Source of the DNA: Candidatus Cacconaster caballi
GTDB taxonomy: Bacteria; Bacteroidota; Bacteroidia; Bacteroidales; UBA932
Reading direction: 5' to 3'
Assembly (NCBI GenBank): GCA_018065695.1
Contig: JAGHST010000016.1
Span: 1 to 64,000, forward strand
DNA length: 64,000 nt
Shown here: positions 17,843 to 28,579 of the stretch, in pieces
How the letters are laid out: every line of letters begins with the position of its first letter
Position numbering within the stretch: the first letter of the stretch is position 1
The notes under the pieces: generated by a model
Seen by the model: the letters and a program-made list of their open reading frames with translations, nothing else
Databases searched by the model: none
Told to the model about the DNA's origin: nothing
Made by a program: the position numbers and the translations under genes

Positions 17843-18396
17843 AACGCATCATCCTTTCAATAATCGCCATCATATCAGGTATTTCCCTGAATGCTCAGAG
17901 CGGCGAGGAAATCATCGGCCGTATAGCGAAAGCCGGCGAAAAAGGCTTCACCATAGAACGTAAGTTCAATGAAGTCCGCAAATCGGCCGGCAAAAAGGCT
18001 GTCACCCTTGACGGAGACCTCAAATGGAAAGACGGCAATCTGGTTATGGATTACTCCAACGGCGAACACTTCAGCATAGAAGGCACCCGGATGACAATCA
18101 GACGCGGCGGCAAGCAGCAGGTTTTCGACCTGACGAAGAATATGATGATGAAGGCACTCAGCCACGCCCTGACCTACTCTTTCGAAGGAAAGCTGATGGA
18201 GCTTTCCAAAGAGCAGAACACCAACCTTGTAGCCACCAGAGATGGAAAAGAATACGTCGTAACCCTCAATGCCACCAGGAAAGCGGCTCGCGGATACAAT
18301 CGCATCGTGGTACGCTACGATACCGCCACCTGCTGCATCAAATCAATGATTATGGACGAGTTCAACGGAACATCCACCTCCTACACCATCGAATAG
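17839..18396 (+). CDS. LolA-like outer-membrane lipoprotein carrier family protein
   Basis: Signal peptide MKRIILSIIAIISGISLNAQ; ATG overlaps the TGA of the MMPL gene; LolA-like architecture (DGDLKWKDGNLVMDY...GTRMTIRRGGKQQVFDL). Confidence 0.65.
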   Translation: MKRIILSIIAIISGISLNAQSGEEIIGRIAKAGEKGFTIERKFNEVRKSAGKKAVTLDGDLKWKDGNLVMDYSNGEHFSIEGTRMTIRRGGKQQVFDLTKNMMMKALSHALTYSFEGKLMELSKEQNTNLVATRDGKEYVVTLNATRKAARGYNRIVVRYDTATCCIKSMIMDEFNGTSTSYTIE

Positions 18397-18408
18397 GAAG
18401 GACGCGCG

Positions 18409-19173
18409 ATGGAAGACTTCCGCAGAAGTTTCGAAGAGTTCCTCGAACGCGAAAAAGTGGACTACAGCCTTTCTCAGGAAGGGCTGTACCTGTTTACGGG
18501 CAAATCCGTCAAGGTGGCGCTCGTACCTTTATCGGGACCTTTTCCCTCAGAGCCCCTGCCCGGTACGATTCATCTCTACGAGGATATATGGAGACGTGAC
18601 GGAGGAAACGTCAGAAAACGGCTTCTCGCCCACCTCGGAAGGTGGCGCAGCATTTTCGCCCGCAACTGTCTGGCGGTGAAGTTAGACACTCCGACCGCCA
18701 ACTCTTTCCTGCAGGAATATCATACCTACGGTGCTGCCAGAAGCAAATACCGCTACGGGCTTATGTATAAAGAAGAACTGGTGGCTGTCGCCAGTTTCTC
18801 CAGCGGACGTCCTATGCTGCGCGACGGCATCCCGGTGAAATCTTTCGAATGGATAAGATACGCTTCCCTTCCCCAGTCAAGGATTTGCGGCGGAATGGGC
18901 AAACTTCTTCAGGCATTTGTCAACGACGTTCATCCCGAGGAGGTTATGTCGTACGCAGATTTGGAATGGTCTGACGGTGGAGTCTATCGCACTCTCGGCT
19001 TCACTCCGGCGGGATATCGTCCACCGGTTGATTTCGCCGTTGACACCTCTGACTGGAACCGTATTTCGGTAAGGAAACTCTCAAATGACAAAAAATACCG
19101 CCGGATGGATACCGGCGGCAATTTTCAGATTATTTCAAATCTGGGAAGCATCAAATATCTCAGGCGATTCTGA
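18409..19173 (+). CDS. Conserved hypothetical protein; possible phage/homing-endonuclease accessory (Mom/GNAT-like) domain
   Basis: AVKLDTPTANSFLQEYHTYGAARSKYRYGLMYKEELVAVASFSSGR...FEWIRYASLPQSRICGGMGKLLQAFV...VMSYADLEWSDGGVYRTLGF. Confidence 0.6.
   Translation: MEDFRRSFEEFLEREKVDYSLSQEGLYLFTGKSVKVALVPLSGPFPSEPLPGTIHLYEDIWRRDGGNVRKRLLAHLGRWRSIFARNCLAVKLDTPTANSFLQEYHTYGAARSKYRYGLMYKEELVAVASFSSGRPMLRDGIPVKSFEWIRYASLPQSRICGGMGKLLQAFVNDVHPEEVMSYADLEWSDGGVYRTLGFTPAGYRPPVDFAVDTSDWNRISVRKLSNDKKYRRMDTGGNFQIISNLGSIKYLRRF
19090..19120 (-). terminator. Intrinsic terminator of clpC located inside the 3' coding end of the convergent gene
   Basis: Minus strand GCCGCCGG TATCCAT CCGGCGG TA TTTTTT. Confidence 0.75.
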
Positions 19174-21610
19174 CCACCGTGTCTCTGCGGTTTCGCGACA
19201 GATGCAGTTTCAGGTGTGCTCCTTCGGGAATCCCCTCCAGAATACATTCCGACACAGGATCTTCCACATAATGCTGGATGGCACGCTTAAGAGGTCTTGC
19301 ACCCATCTGAGGGTCGAATCCCTCTTCTGCAATGAACTTTCTCGCTGCAGGCATTATCGTCAGGGAGTAGCCCATAAGGGCCATCCGCTTGTGAAGGTCA
19401 CGCAATTCTATGTCGATTATCTTATAGATGTCTTCCTGCGTAAGTGAATTGAAATAAATCTGTTCGTCCAGACGGTTCAGGAATTCAGGCGTGAATACCT
19501 TGCCGAGGGCCTTGTCTATGATGCTGCGGCGGGAGTCCTCCTTCCTCTTTGCCGAATCAGTGACAAATCCCACTCCGCCGCCGAAGTCACGTATCTCGCG
19601 GGAACCGATGTTCGAGGTCAGAATCAGGACGGTGTTGCGGAAATCCACATAGCGTCCGGCACTGTCAGTCAGACGTCCCTCATCAAGCATCTGCAGCAGC
19701 ATATTGAAGATATCGGGATGGGCCTTCTCCACTTCGTCCAGCAAGACCACAGAGTAAGGCTTGCGGCGTACCTGCTCGGAAAGCTGACCTCCCTCGTTGT
19801 AGCCGACATATCCCGGAGGGGCGCCTATGAGCCTGCTCGAAGAGAATTTCTCCACATATTCGCTCATATCGATTCGGATGATATTATCCTGCGAATCAAA
19901 CAGAAATTCCGCTATCTTCTTGGCAAGATGGGTTTTGCCGACACCGGTCGGTCCCAGGAAGAGAAATGTGCCTATAGGTTTGTCCGGGTTCTTCAATCCG
20001 GCGCGATTGCGGCGGATGGCGCGCACCACCTTGCTCAGAGCATCATCCTGCCCCACAACGACTCCTTTCAGGATTTTCTCCATATTGAGAAGTCTCTCCC
20101 CTTCTCCTGCAGCAACTTTAGAGACAGGTATACCAGTCATCAATGAGACCACCTCGGCGATGTCTTCCGCTGTCACTTTCTTCACCTGCTCTTCGCTCTT
20201 TTCAGCATCCAGAGAGGCCTCCATTTCGGATTCCTCTTGCTTTTCGATAAGGTGCAGCCGCGCCGCGCGCTTGAAATCTCCGCTTCTTGCAGCTTCGCGT
20301 TTCTCTTCGCGCAGCAGGGCCATTCTGTCTTCGGCTTCCACAGCCTTCTGCGGCACTTTCATATCACCTATATGAGCCCTGGCTCCGGCCTCATCCAGCA
20401 CGTCTATTGCCTTATCAGGCAGGCATCTGTCAGGTATATATCTTTGAGTCAAAGATATGCAGGCTCTGAGCGCAGATTCGTCATATATTACGGAGTGATA
20501 TTCCTCGTAGCGTCCTCTGATGCCTTCGAGTATGGCCAGAGTCTGGTCGAAATCGGTAGGATTCACGACAACTTTCTGGAACCTTCTCTCAAGGGCGGCA
20601 TCCTTTTCAATATGTTCACGATATTCGTCAAGTGTCGTGGCTCCGATGCATTGCACCTGTCCCCGGGCAAGAGCCGGCTTGAGAAGGTTGGCGGCATCAA
20701 GAGAGCCAGGAGACGAACCGGCGCCTATCAGAGTGTGCAGTTCATCTATGAAAAGTATGATGTCCGGATCTTTCTTCACCTGCGAAATGATGGACTTGAT
20801 GCGCTCCTCGAACTGGCCGCGATATTTCGTGCCGGCCACGACTGCTCCCAAATCCAGAGTTATAACTCTCTTGTTCAGCAGCGTGCGGGGAACGCGCTTT
20901 CCCGCTATGCGCTGTGCAAGGCCCTCCACTATCGCAGACTTGCCGCTGCCGGACTCTCCGATGAGCACCGGATTGTTCTTCTTCCGCCTGCTGAGTATCT
21001 GTGCGATGCGTTCAATCTCCTGAGAGCGACCGATGACGGGATCCAATTCGCCGCTTCGTGCAGCAGCAGTCAGGTCATAGCCATACGTATCCAGCATAGA
21101 GGAGCCTGCGGCTTTTTCTTTCGCAGAGTTTCCACCCGAATGCGGAGCTTCGGCAAATTCCGTCTCCCCGGCTTCGTTGTCGATATTTTCAAGAAGGTTC
21201 CGGATGGCATCCGGTATCCTTTCCAGAGCAATGTCGGAGTTTTCCAGAGCTGTCGTGCAGGCGCCGCTCCAATTCGCAAAAATCTCGGCCATAAGATGGG
21301 CCGGAGTCATTTGTGTAAGGTGGAGCCGCCGGCAGGAGGCAATGATTTCCTGAGACTTTTCACTCAAAGAGACGCTGCCTCTTTTTTCGAAAGGAATCGG
21401 AAGAGGGGCCATTATCTTGGCTTCTATCTCCTGTTTCATCTTCTTGACGTCGGCTCCCAGACCTGTCAGAACAGACACGGCATCGGACTCCTTATATCTC
21501 AATATGCCGAGAAAGAGGTGGTCGGGTGTCGCTATCAGACTTCCAAGCCGGGCAGCCTCCTCCAAAGCATAGTTGACTACAATTTTTATCTCGTTTGAAT
21601 ATTCCATCAC
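19160..21610 (-). CDS. clpC: ATP-dependent Clp protease ATP-binding subunit ClpC
   Basis: Clp N-domain, two AAA modules (GESGSGKSAIVEGLA; GPTGVGKTHLAKK), UVR-like linker. Confidence 0.95.
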   Translation of the reverse strand: MMEYSNEIKIVVNYALEEAARLGSLIATPDHLFLGILRYKESDAVSVLTGLGADVKKMKQEIEAKIMAPLPIPFEKRGSVSLSEKSQEIIASCRRLHLTQMTPAHLMAEIFANWSGACTTALENSDIALERIPDAIRNLLENIDNEAGETEFAEAPHSGGNSAKEKAAGSSMLDTYGYDLTAAARSGELDPVIGRSQEIERIAQILSRRKKNNPVLIGESGSGKSAIVEGLAQRIAGKRVPRTLLNKRVITLDLGAVVAGTKYRGQFEERIKSIISQVKKDPDIILFIDELHTLIGAGSSPGSLDAANLLKPALARGQVQCIGATTLDEYREHIEKDAALERRFQKVVVNPTDFDQTLAILEGIRGRYEEYHSVIYDESALRACISLTQRYIPDRCLPDKAIDVLDEAGARAHIGDMKVPQKAVEAEDRMALLREEKREAARSGDFKRAARLHLIEKQEESEMEASLDAEKSEEQVKKVTAEDIAEVVSLMTGIPVSKVAAGEGERLLNMEKILKGVVVGQDDALSKVVRAIRRNRAGLKNPDKPIGTFLFLGPTGVGKTHLAKKIAEFLFDSQDNIIRIDMSEYVEKFSSSRLIGAPPGYVGYNEGGQLSEQVRRKPYSVVLLDEVEKAHPDIFNMLLQMLDEGRLTDSAGRYVDFRNTVLILTSNIGSREIRDFGGGVGFVTDSAKRKEDSRRSIIDKALGKVFTPEFLNRLDEQIYFNSLTQEDIYKIIDIELRDLHKRMALMGYSLTIMPAARKFIAEEGFDPQMGARPLKRAIQHYVEDPVSECILEGIPEGAHLKLHLSRNRRDTVVRIA

Positions 21611-21729
21611 TGAAAGGCCTGAAGGCCGTTGAAATCGTTCGCAATTTAGTTATTATTCCGCAAAAAAACTATTTGGTTTTGACGTATGGATTTCGTAACT
21701 TTACATCTTATAAGAAACCTTAAAATAGA

Positions 21730-24261
21730 ATGGATTTTGAAGAGAATGTCGGAAGAATAATTCCGATTAACATTGAGAACGAGATGAAGTCCGCATACAT
21801 AGATTACTCTATGTCTGTGATAGTTGCACGCGCCCTGCCGGATGTGAGGGACGGCCTCAAACCGGTACACCGCAGAGTGCTTTTCGGAATGGACTCTCTT
21901 GGAGTGACCTTCAGTCAGGGTGTGAAGAAGTCCGCCCGCATCGTGGGCGATGTCCTTGGAAAGTATCATCCGCACGGAGATTCAAGCGTTTACGAAGCGA
22001 TGGCGCGTCTTGCACAGCCTTGGAATATGAGATATATGCTGGTTCACGGACAGGGAAACTTCGGCTCCGTGGACGGCGACCCTGTAGCGGCGATGCGTTA
22101 CACCGAAGCCAAACTCCAGAAACTTGCCGAAGAGGTTCTTGCCGATATGGACAAGGACACCGTGGATTTTATGCCGAACTTCGACGAGTCTCTTCAGGAG
22201 CCTACGGTTCTGCCGTCAAAGGCACCGCTGCTGCTTATGAACGGAGCCAGCGGCATAGCCGTCGGTATGGCCACCAATATGGCTCCGCACAACCTTTCCG
22301 AAATATGTGACGCAATTTGCGCATACATAGATGACAATGACATAAGCCTCGATGGCCTTATGGAGCACATCAAGGGCCCGGACTTCCCTACCGGCGGCAT
22401 CATTCAGGGCACACGCGGCATCCGCGAAGCCTTCGAGACCGGACGAGGCCGCATAGTGATACGTTCGAAGACCAACATCGAAGTGGCTTCCAACGGACGC
22501 GAGACAATAGTCGTAACTGAAATTCCTTATGCCGTAAACAAGCGCGAGCTGATTGAAAAGATTGCAGAGCTCGTGGAAGAAAAGAAGATAGACGGCATCT
22601 CATACATCAACGACGAAAGCGACAGGGACGGTATGCGCATAGTCATCAGGCTGAAGCAGGGAGCGCCTTCCAACGTTGTGCTCAACACCCTCTTCAAGAT
22701 GACCCCGCTTCAGTTCAGCTTCTCTGTGAACAACGTGGCGCTTGTGGACGGCCGTCCGCGCCAGCTGAACCTCAAGCAGCTCATCAAATATTTCGTGCGC
22801 CACCGCCACGAAGTCGTCGTAAGACGCACGAAATTCGATCTCAACAAAGCGGAAAAGAGAGCTCACATACTCGAAGGCCTCCTCAAGGCCCTTGACATCA
22901 TAGATGAGATAATAGCCCATATCCGCGCTTCCAAGACCGTTGCCGATGCAAGGGACGGACTTGTGGAGAAGTTCGGCTTCACGGCGGAACAGGCAGACGC
23001 CATAGTCGAAATGAAGCTCCGCCAGCTTACCGGTCTCGAAAGGGACAAACTTCAGGCTGACTACGATGAACTTCTCAAGTTCATAGATTACTGCAGGAAG
23101 GTACTTGCCGACGAAGGTCTTCAGATGCAAATCATCAAAAACGAACTCTCGGAACTCAAGGCGAAATACGGAGATCCGCGCCGCACCGAAATCGAACTCT
23201 CCGCAGAGGACTTCAATCCGGAAGATTTCTATCCAGACGAGGATGTGGTCATCACGGTATCGCACTTCGGCTACATAAAGCGCACTTCCCTGACCGAATA
23301 CAAGGCTCAGAACCGCGGTGGAGTCGGCTCCAAGGGCAGCACCACAAGGGAAGAAGACTTCATAGAGCACATCTATGTAGCCAATATGCACAGTACTCTG
23401 ATGCTTTTCACCCAGAGCGGAAAGTGCTTCTGGATCAAAGTGTACGAGCTTCCTGAAGGTACAAAGACCTCAAAGGGACGCGCAATCCAGAATATCCTCA
23501 ATCTCACCACTGAAGACAGGATACAGGCTTATATCAACGTACGCAATCTCGGTGACGAAGAATACATCAATTCACACTATGTAGTTCTCGCCACATCGCG
23601 CGGTACAATCAAGAAGACTCTTCTTGAGGCATACTCTCGCCCGAGAGCAAACGGCATCATCGCAGTGAACCTACGCGAGGGTGACTCCCTTATCGGGGCG
23701 GAACTCACCAGCGGCGACTGCGACATACTTCTGGCAGGCCACGACGGCAAGTGCTGCCGCTTCCACGAAGCTGACGCGCGTTCAATCGGCCGTACCGCCT
23801 CCGGAGTCCGCGGCATCAACATTGAAGAGACAGACTCGGTTGTAGGTATGGTCTGCATAGATCCTGCCGAGCAGGCTGAAAACCCTAAAAACATACTGGT
23901 TGTCAGCGAAAACGGCTTCGGCAAGAGGTCTGAGCTCGAAGACTACAGGAAGACCAACCGCGGCGGCAAGGGAGTCAAGACCATCAACATCACACCGAAG
24001 ACAGGCTCGCTTATTGCACTGAAAGCCATAAGGGACGACAATGATCTTATGATAATCAACAAGTCTGGTATCACCATCAGAATGCCGGCTGCTGACATCA
24101 GGACAGCCGGAAGGGCCACACAGGGCGTCAAGCTCATCTCCCTCAGAGAAGGTGACAGCATTGCCGCAGTATGCGTGGTAAACCACGAAGACGAAGCTGA
24201 AGCGCCTGTCGAAGGCCTGAACGTTGAAACAAATGAAACGATAACTGTAAATGAACAATAA
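21730..24261 (+). CDS. gyrA: DNA gyrase subunit A
   Basis: [56 protein letters not shown]; GyrA-box-like [10 protein letters not shown]. Confidence 0.97.
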   Translation: MDFEENVGRIIPINIENEMKSAYIDYSMSVIVARALPDVRDGLKPVHRRVLFGMDSLGVTFSQGVKKSARIVGDVLGKYHPHGDSSVYEAMARLAQPWNMRYMLVHGQGNFGSVDGDPVAAMRYTEAKLQKLAEEVLADMDKDTVDFMPNFDESLQEPTVLPSKAPLLLMNGASGIAVGMATNMAPHNLSEICDAICAYIDDNDISLDGLMEHIKGPDFPTGGIIQGTRGIREAFETGRGRIVIRSKTNIEVASNGRETIVVTEIPYAVNKRELIEKIAELVEEKKIDGISYINDESDRDGMRIVIRLKQGAPSNVVLNTLFKMTPLQFSFSVNNVALVDGRPRQLNLKQLIKYFVRHRHEVVVRRTKFDLNKAEKRAHILEGLLKALDIIDEIIAHIRASKTVADARDGLVEKFGFTAEQADAIVEMKLRQLTGLERDKLQADYDELLKFIDYCRKVLADEGLQMQIIKNELSELKAKYGDPRRTEIELSAEDFNPEDFYPDEDVVITVSHFGYIKRTSLTEYKAQNRGGVGSKGSTTREEDFIEHIYVANMHSTLMLFTQSGKCFWIKVYELPEGTKTSKGRAIQNILNLTTEDRIQAYINVRNLGDEEYINSHYVVLATSRGTIKKTLLEAYSRPRANGIIAVNLREGDSLIGAELTSGDCDILLAGHDGKCCRFHEADARSIGRTASGVRGINIEETDSVVGMVCIDPAEQAENPKNILVVSENGFGKRSELEDYRKTNRGGKGVKTINITPKTGSLIALKAIRDDNDLMIINKSGITIRMPAADIRTAGRATQGVKLISLREGDSIAAVCVVNHEDEAEAPVEGLNVETNETITVNEQ

Positions 24262-24283
24262 CCAAAAACCAATTATGAAAAAA

Positions 24284-25606
24284 ATTCTTATCGCATTGTC
24301 GCTTATCCTCTCCGTTACGATGGTAAGCGCCCAGCCAAGGAACGCAGAAGATGCAAAGAAGGCCGTTGACAAGGCCGTTGCCGCTTCTCAGGACGCCAAG
24401 AAATCCCAGAAGGCCGACACTTGGATCAAACTTGCCAAAGCATACGTCGAGGCATACGACCAGCCGAGCAGGAATGTCCTTACCGGCACACCGCGCACCG
24501 AAGTCAAGCTTCTTATCAAAGATCAGCAGATTCTCTCAAGCGAAGACAGGAAAGGTGCTGAAGAGACCTATTCAGTAGATGTTTATCAGAACAAGGACCT
24601 TTACTACAATGCCAACGGTCTGCTCGAGTTCTTCATCATCACAAAACCGGCTGTCGAGGGAGATCTCCTCTTCCTGGCTGAGCAGGCTCTCGGCAAGGCA
24701 TTCGAACTTGATGCAAAAGGCTCGAAGAGAAAAGACATCGAAGCTTTGTACACCGACATTCTCGGCAAGTATTCCAATGAAGGTATTTCAAATTACCTTG
24801 CAGGCAACTTCGAAAAGTCTGCAGAACGCTTCGAAAAAGCATCAAACTGCTCCGAAACAGCACCTACAATCAAGAAATTTGACGGAACCAATGCATATTA
24901 CACAGCTCTCGTATCACAGATGGCAGGCAAATTCGACACCGCTGTCGAATTCTACAAGAAGTGTTCTGCAAACGGTTATTATCAGGAAGGCGGTGTATTC
25001 TCAAACCTCGCTGAAATCTATCGCCAGCAGCAGGATACCACCAGTTGGAAAGCCGCTTTGGAGGAAGGTTTCCAGAAATATCCTGAAAGTCAGGGCGTTC
25101 TCGTAGGTCTCATCAATCTTTACCGCGAAAGCGGAGACGATCCTCAGAAGATTTTCGAACTTCTCCACACAGCACAGGCAAACGAGCCTGAAAACGCAAG
25201 CCTCTTCTATGTTGAGGGTGACGTTTACAAGCAGCTCGGAGACGTTGAAAATGCAGCAAGGCTCTACGACAAGTCGTTCGAAATCAATCCTGAATATGTA
25301 TTCGGCGTTCTTTCGAAAGGCGTTCTCTACTATGAGCAGGCAGTCAAGATTCAGGAAGAGGCAAATGCCGAACTTGACGACACCAAGTATATGGAACTTA
25401 TCAAGAAGATGGACGAGACCCTGCTTGCAGCAATTGCTCCATTCGAAAAGGCATATTCAATCACTGCTGACGAAGAAATCAAACGCGGAGTTGCCGAATA
25501 TCTGAAGAACATCTTCTTCCGTTTCCGCGACAAAGGTGAAGAATATCAGCAGCAGTACGAAAAGTACAACAAGCTTGCATCAGAAGGCGTACAGCCTGCC
25601 GAATAA
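24284..25606 (+). CDS. Secreted tetratricopeptide-repeat protein
   Basis: Signal peptide MKKILIALSLILSVTMVSAQ; TPR-like helices (FYVEGDVYKQLGDVENAARLYDKSFEINPEY). Confidence 0.85.
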   Translation: MLIALSLILSVTMVSAQPRNAEDAKKAVDKAVAASQDAKKSQKADTWIKLAKAYVEAYDQPSRNVLTGTPRTEVKLLIKDQQILSSEDRKGAEETYSVDVYQNKDLYYNANGLLEFFIITKPAVEGDLLFLAEQALGKAFELDAKGSKRKDIEALYTDILGKYSNEGISNYLAGNFEKSAERFEKASNCSETAPTIKKFDGTNAYYTALVSQMAGKFDTAVEFYKKCSANGYYQEGGVFSNLAEIYRQQQDTTSWKAALEEGFQKYPESQGVLVGLINLYRESGDDPQKIFELLHTAQANEPENASLFYVEGDVYKQLGDVENAARLYDKSFEINPEYVFGVLSKGVLYYEQAVKIQEEANAELDDTKYMELIKKMDETLLAAIAPFEKAYSITADEEIKRGVAEYLKNIFFRFRDKGEEYQQQYEKYNKLASEGVQPAE

Positions 25607-25607
25607 T

Positions 25608-26393
25608 TCAATATTCGAAAAGAGCTGAAGTCTGCATTCTTGGCAGACAAGTGAGAGACGCTTGGGAATCCGATTTCCCGAGCGTTTCGTTTACTGTATT
25701 GAAGGCCAGATGTGGAGTATTGTTATGTTCGCTCAAATGGCACAGAAAAATATCCTTCAGTGCCGCGTTGTTTGCCTTCCGTATGAGAGAAGCCGTCTGT
25801 TCATTGGAAAGATGGCCGATGCCGGAAGCTATTCGCGCCTTCAATTGGGGCGGATAGATGCCGCCGAAAAGCATATCCACATCGTAATTCGCTTCAACTA
25901 TGAGGTGGTCGGCTTTCGAAGCATAGAAGACAGCGTCATCCGTAACTTCGCCAAGATCCGTCATCACAGTGAAGCGCTCACCGGATATGACAATATGATA
26001 TCCCACCGTCTGAGTAGCGTCGTGAGGTACTTCAAACGGAGTTACGCTTACACCGCATATCTCTTCGCTCTGCCCCTCAGTCAGATAGTGGACACACCCG
26101 GTCATCTTGCCCATTGTGCAGAAATTGTGGCTGAGAGCCTTGTGCAGTGTGCGGGTGGCATACACTGGTTTACGGAAACGCTGGGTGAAGAGTCCCAGAC
26201 TCCTGATGTGATCCGCGTGGTCGTGTGTCACGAGAATGAAATCTATCGAATCGAACGGAATGCCGACCTCCGCAAGTCTCTTCCGGATGGTTCTCCCCCC
26301 TATCCCTACATCAATGAGAAAAGCAACGGATTCATTGCCTATATAGTAGCAATTTCCGTTGCTTCCGCTCGAAAGACTCACAAATCTTACCAT
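25608..26393 (-). CDS. MBL-fold metallohydrolase (YycJ/WalJ-like)
   Basis: SLSSGSNGNCYYIG, VTHDHADHIRSLG, LCHLSEHNN. Confidence 0.9.
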   Translation of the reverse strand: MVRFVSLSSGSNGNCYYIGNESVAFLIDVGIGGRTIRKRLAEVGIPFDSIDFILVTHDHADHIRSLGLFTQRFRKPVYATRTLHKALSHNFCTMGKMTGCVHYLTEGQSEEICGVSVTPFEVPHDATQTVGYHIVISGERFTVMTDLGEVTDDAVFYASKADHLIVEANYDVDMLFGGIYPPQLKARIASGIGHLSNEQTASLIRKANNAALKDIFLCHLSEHNNTPHLAFNTVNETLGKSDSQASLTCLPRMQTSALFEY

Positions 26394-26402
26394 CAGAATC
26401 CT

Positions 26403-27230
26403 TTAAAGACTTTCGATGATCGCACTGAATATCCTCTCCATCTTATCGGCAGCGGCATCAGCCTGATCTATGACATCCTGCCCGTCATTGAGATGAGTTT
26501 CCTTATTGGAAACGTTGGACATATTCGTGATAACGGACATTCCGAAAACCCTCATTCCAGAGTGACGGGCAACTATCACTTCGGGAACCGTTGACATTCC
26601 CACTGCGTCCGCTCCGATGGTATTGTAAAACCGCACTTCAGCCGGAGTCTCGTATGAAGGGCCCGGATTGGCAAGATAGACGCCTTCCCTGACATCTATT
26701 CCAAGCATCGCCGCAGCCTTGCGGGCTTCAAATATCAATGTGCGGTCGTATGCGCTTGTCATATCGGTGAATCGCTCGCCGAACTCTTCAAAATTCGGCC
26801 CTATCAGGGGATTTGGAAGGAGATTGATATGGTCGCTGATAATCATAAGGTCTCCTACGCTGAAGAAAGGATTTATGCCTCCGGCCGCATTTGAGACAAA
26901 CAACGTCTTTACACCAAGCCGCGCCATGACTCTTACGGGCAATGTAACCCTCTCCATCGGATAGCCTTCGTAGTAGTGGAAACGGCCCTGCATTGCACAT
27001 ACAAGTTTGCCTGCAAGCATACCTACAATCAGATTGCCTTTATGTCCTATTGCTGTGGATTTGGCAAAATTCGGGATATCGGAATATGGAATAACCGCTT
27101 CGGCTGCAATCTTATCTGCAAGATTGCCCAATCCGCTGCCAAGCACGATGCCCACCTGAGGTGTCTTACCGCAGATTCTCGTTTTGATATATTCTACGGC
27201 TTCGTCGATTTTCTTTACTCTTTCGTCCAT
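26403..27230 (-). CDS. punA: Purine-nucleoside phosphorylase
   Basis: GIVLGSGLGNLADKI, MQGRFHYYEGYPMERVTLPVRV, SNAAGGINP. Confidence 0.95.
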   Translation of the reverse strand: MDERVKKIDEAVEYIKTRICGKTPQVGIVLGSGLGNLADKIAAEAVIPYSDIPNFAKSTAIGHKGNLIVGMLAGKLVCAMQGRFHYYEGYPMERVTLPVRVMARLGVKTLFVSNAAGGINPFFSVGDLMIISDHINLLPNPLIGPNFEEFGERFTDMTSAYDRTLIFEARKAAAMLGIDVREGVYLANPGPSYETPAEVRFYNTIGADAVGMSTVPEVIVARHSGMRVFGMSVITNMSNVSNKETHLNDGQDVIDQADAAADKMERIFSAIIESL

Positions 27231-27239
27231 ATATTCAAT

Positions 27240-28514
27240 TCATTTTTTTATAGTTTCCTTCAGCAGTCTGTTTGCATTCTCCAGAATCTCATCTTCCCCT
27301 GCCACTTTCCGGTTTTCCATAACAACGTTTCCATCGACAATCAGAGTGTCGAAGCAGGAGCTGTTGGCCGAAAATATGAAATTGCCGAGGAAATTGAAAT
27401 CAGGCACGAAAGCCTCGCTGCGCTTATCCACAAGAGCAATGTCTGCAAGAGAGCCTTCCTCTATGCAGCCGGCATCAATTCCCAAAGCCCTCGCTCCGTT
27501 GGAGGTGGCAACTTCCATCAACCGGCAGAGCGGAAGAACGGTAGGATCCTCTCTCCAGGCTTTCTGCACCAGAGACATTGTCTTCATAGCCTCCCTCATA
27601 TCCAGATTGTTGGATGAGGCGGCACCGTCAGTGCCCAGACATACATTGACACCGGCATCGCGCAGTTCGCAATATTTGAACTTGTAGCCCGAAGAAAGTT
27701 TCAGATTTGAATTTATATTGTGCACTACGGTCACTCCCCTTTCTCCAAGCATTTTCACGTCTGAGGGAGTCAGCCATACGCCGTGCGCCAGTATGGTTCT
27801 TTCGTCCAGCAGTCCCAGTTTGTCGAAGTGCTGTGCAGGTGTCATTCCGAACTTGACTTCATCTTCGTGCGTTTCTGCGGCTGTCTCCGCCAAATGTGAG
27901 GTGTATACAAGGCCGTTCTCTCTGGCGAAGTTCTTCGCCCACACAAGATTTTCCTCCGACACAGTATAGTCTGAATGGACAGAAACGCCCATTTTCACGC
28001 GCTCCGGCCATTTTTTGGACTCTTCAAAAAGCGCGATGCACTCTCTTTGCTGTCTTGCGATGGTCTCCGCATCGAAATTATCGAGAAAATTATAGGTGTG
28101 GAATGCTCTTATACCCATTTCCTCAGAGGCTCTAACCGCTGCAGGCACTCTCCAGTACATATCGAGGAAGCACGTTGTTCCTGTCTTGAACATTTCCAGG
28201 ATGGCGAGTTTGGTGCCCCAGTAAATGATTTCGTCACTTAGACGGGATTCTATGGCCCACACGATATTCAGCCAGTTTTGCAGATACTCGTCTTCACATA
28301 CACCGCGCATCATCGTCATAGCCGTATGAGTGTGCATATTTATGAAGCCGGGGACAGCCACCTTTCCCCTGCAGTCGAGAATTCTGTCGGCTCCCATTCT
28401 GTCAGCCTCCTGTGCATTATGCTCTGAGATTCTGGAGATACGGTTGCCGGTGACAAGAATGTCCACCTCTTTTCCATCAATTGTCGAAACAGATTTCAAT
28501 AACAACTTTCCCAT
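27240..28514 (-). CDS. Amidohydrolase; MTA/SAH deaminase-like
   Basis: PGFINMHTHTAMTMMRG, LAETAAETHEDEVKFG, LAHGVWL, CLGTDGAASSNNLDM. Confidence 0.88.
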   Translation of the reverse strand: MGKLLLKSVSTIDGKEVDILVTGNRISRISEHNAQEADRMGADRILDCRGKVAVPGFINMHTHTAMTMMRGVCEDEYLQNWLNIVWAIESRLSDEIIYWGTKLAILEMFKTGTTCFLDMYWRVPAAVRASEEMGIRAFHTYNFLDNFDAETIARQQRECIALFEESKKWPERVKMGVSVHSDYTVSEENLVWAKNFARENGLVYTSHLAETAAETHEDEVKFGMTPAQHFDKLGLLDERTILAHGVWLTPSDVKMLGERGVTVVHNINSNLKLSSGYKFKYCELRDAGVNVCLGTDGAASSNNLDMREAMKTMSLVQKAWREDPTVLPLCRLMEVATSNGARALGIDAGCIEEGSLADIALVDKRSEAFVPDFNFLGNFIFSANSSCFDTLIVDGNVVMENRKVAGEDEILENANRLLKETIKK

Positions 28515-28579
28515 AATTCCATCTCCTATCAATCAGTATAAATTGAGCGAAATTAATAAAAATTTATGAAATTTGCAAT

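Noticed and set aside
20237-21598. 453-aa plus-strand ORF
   Set aside because: Antisense to clpC, which has clear AAA motifs.
22600-23391. 263-aa minus-strand ORF
   Set aside because: Antisense to gyrA.
25662-26594. 310-aa plus-strand ORF
   Set aside because: Antisense to the MBL-fold hydrolase and punA.
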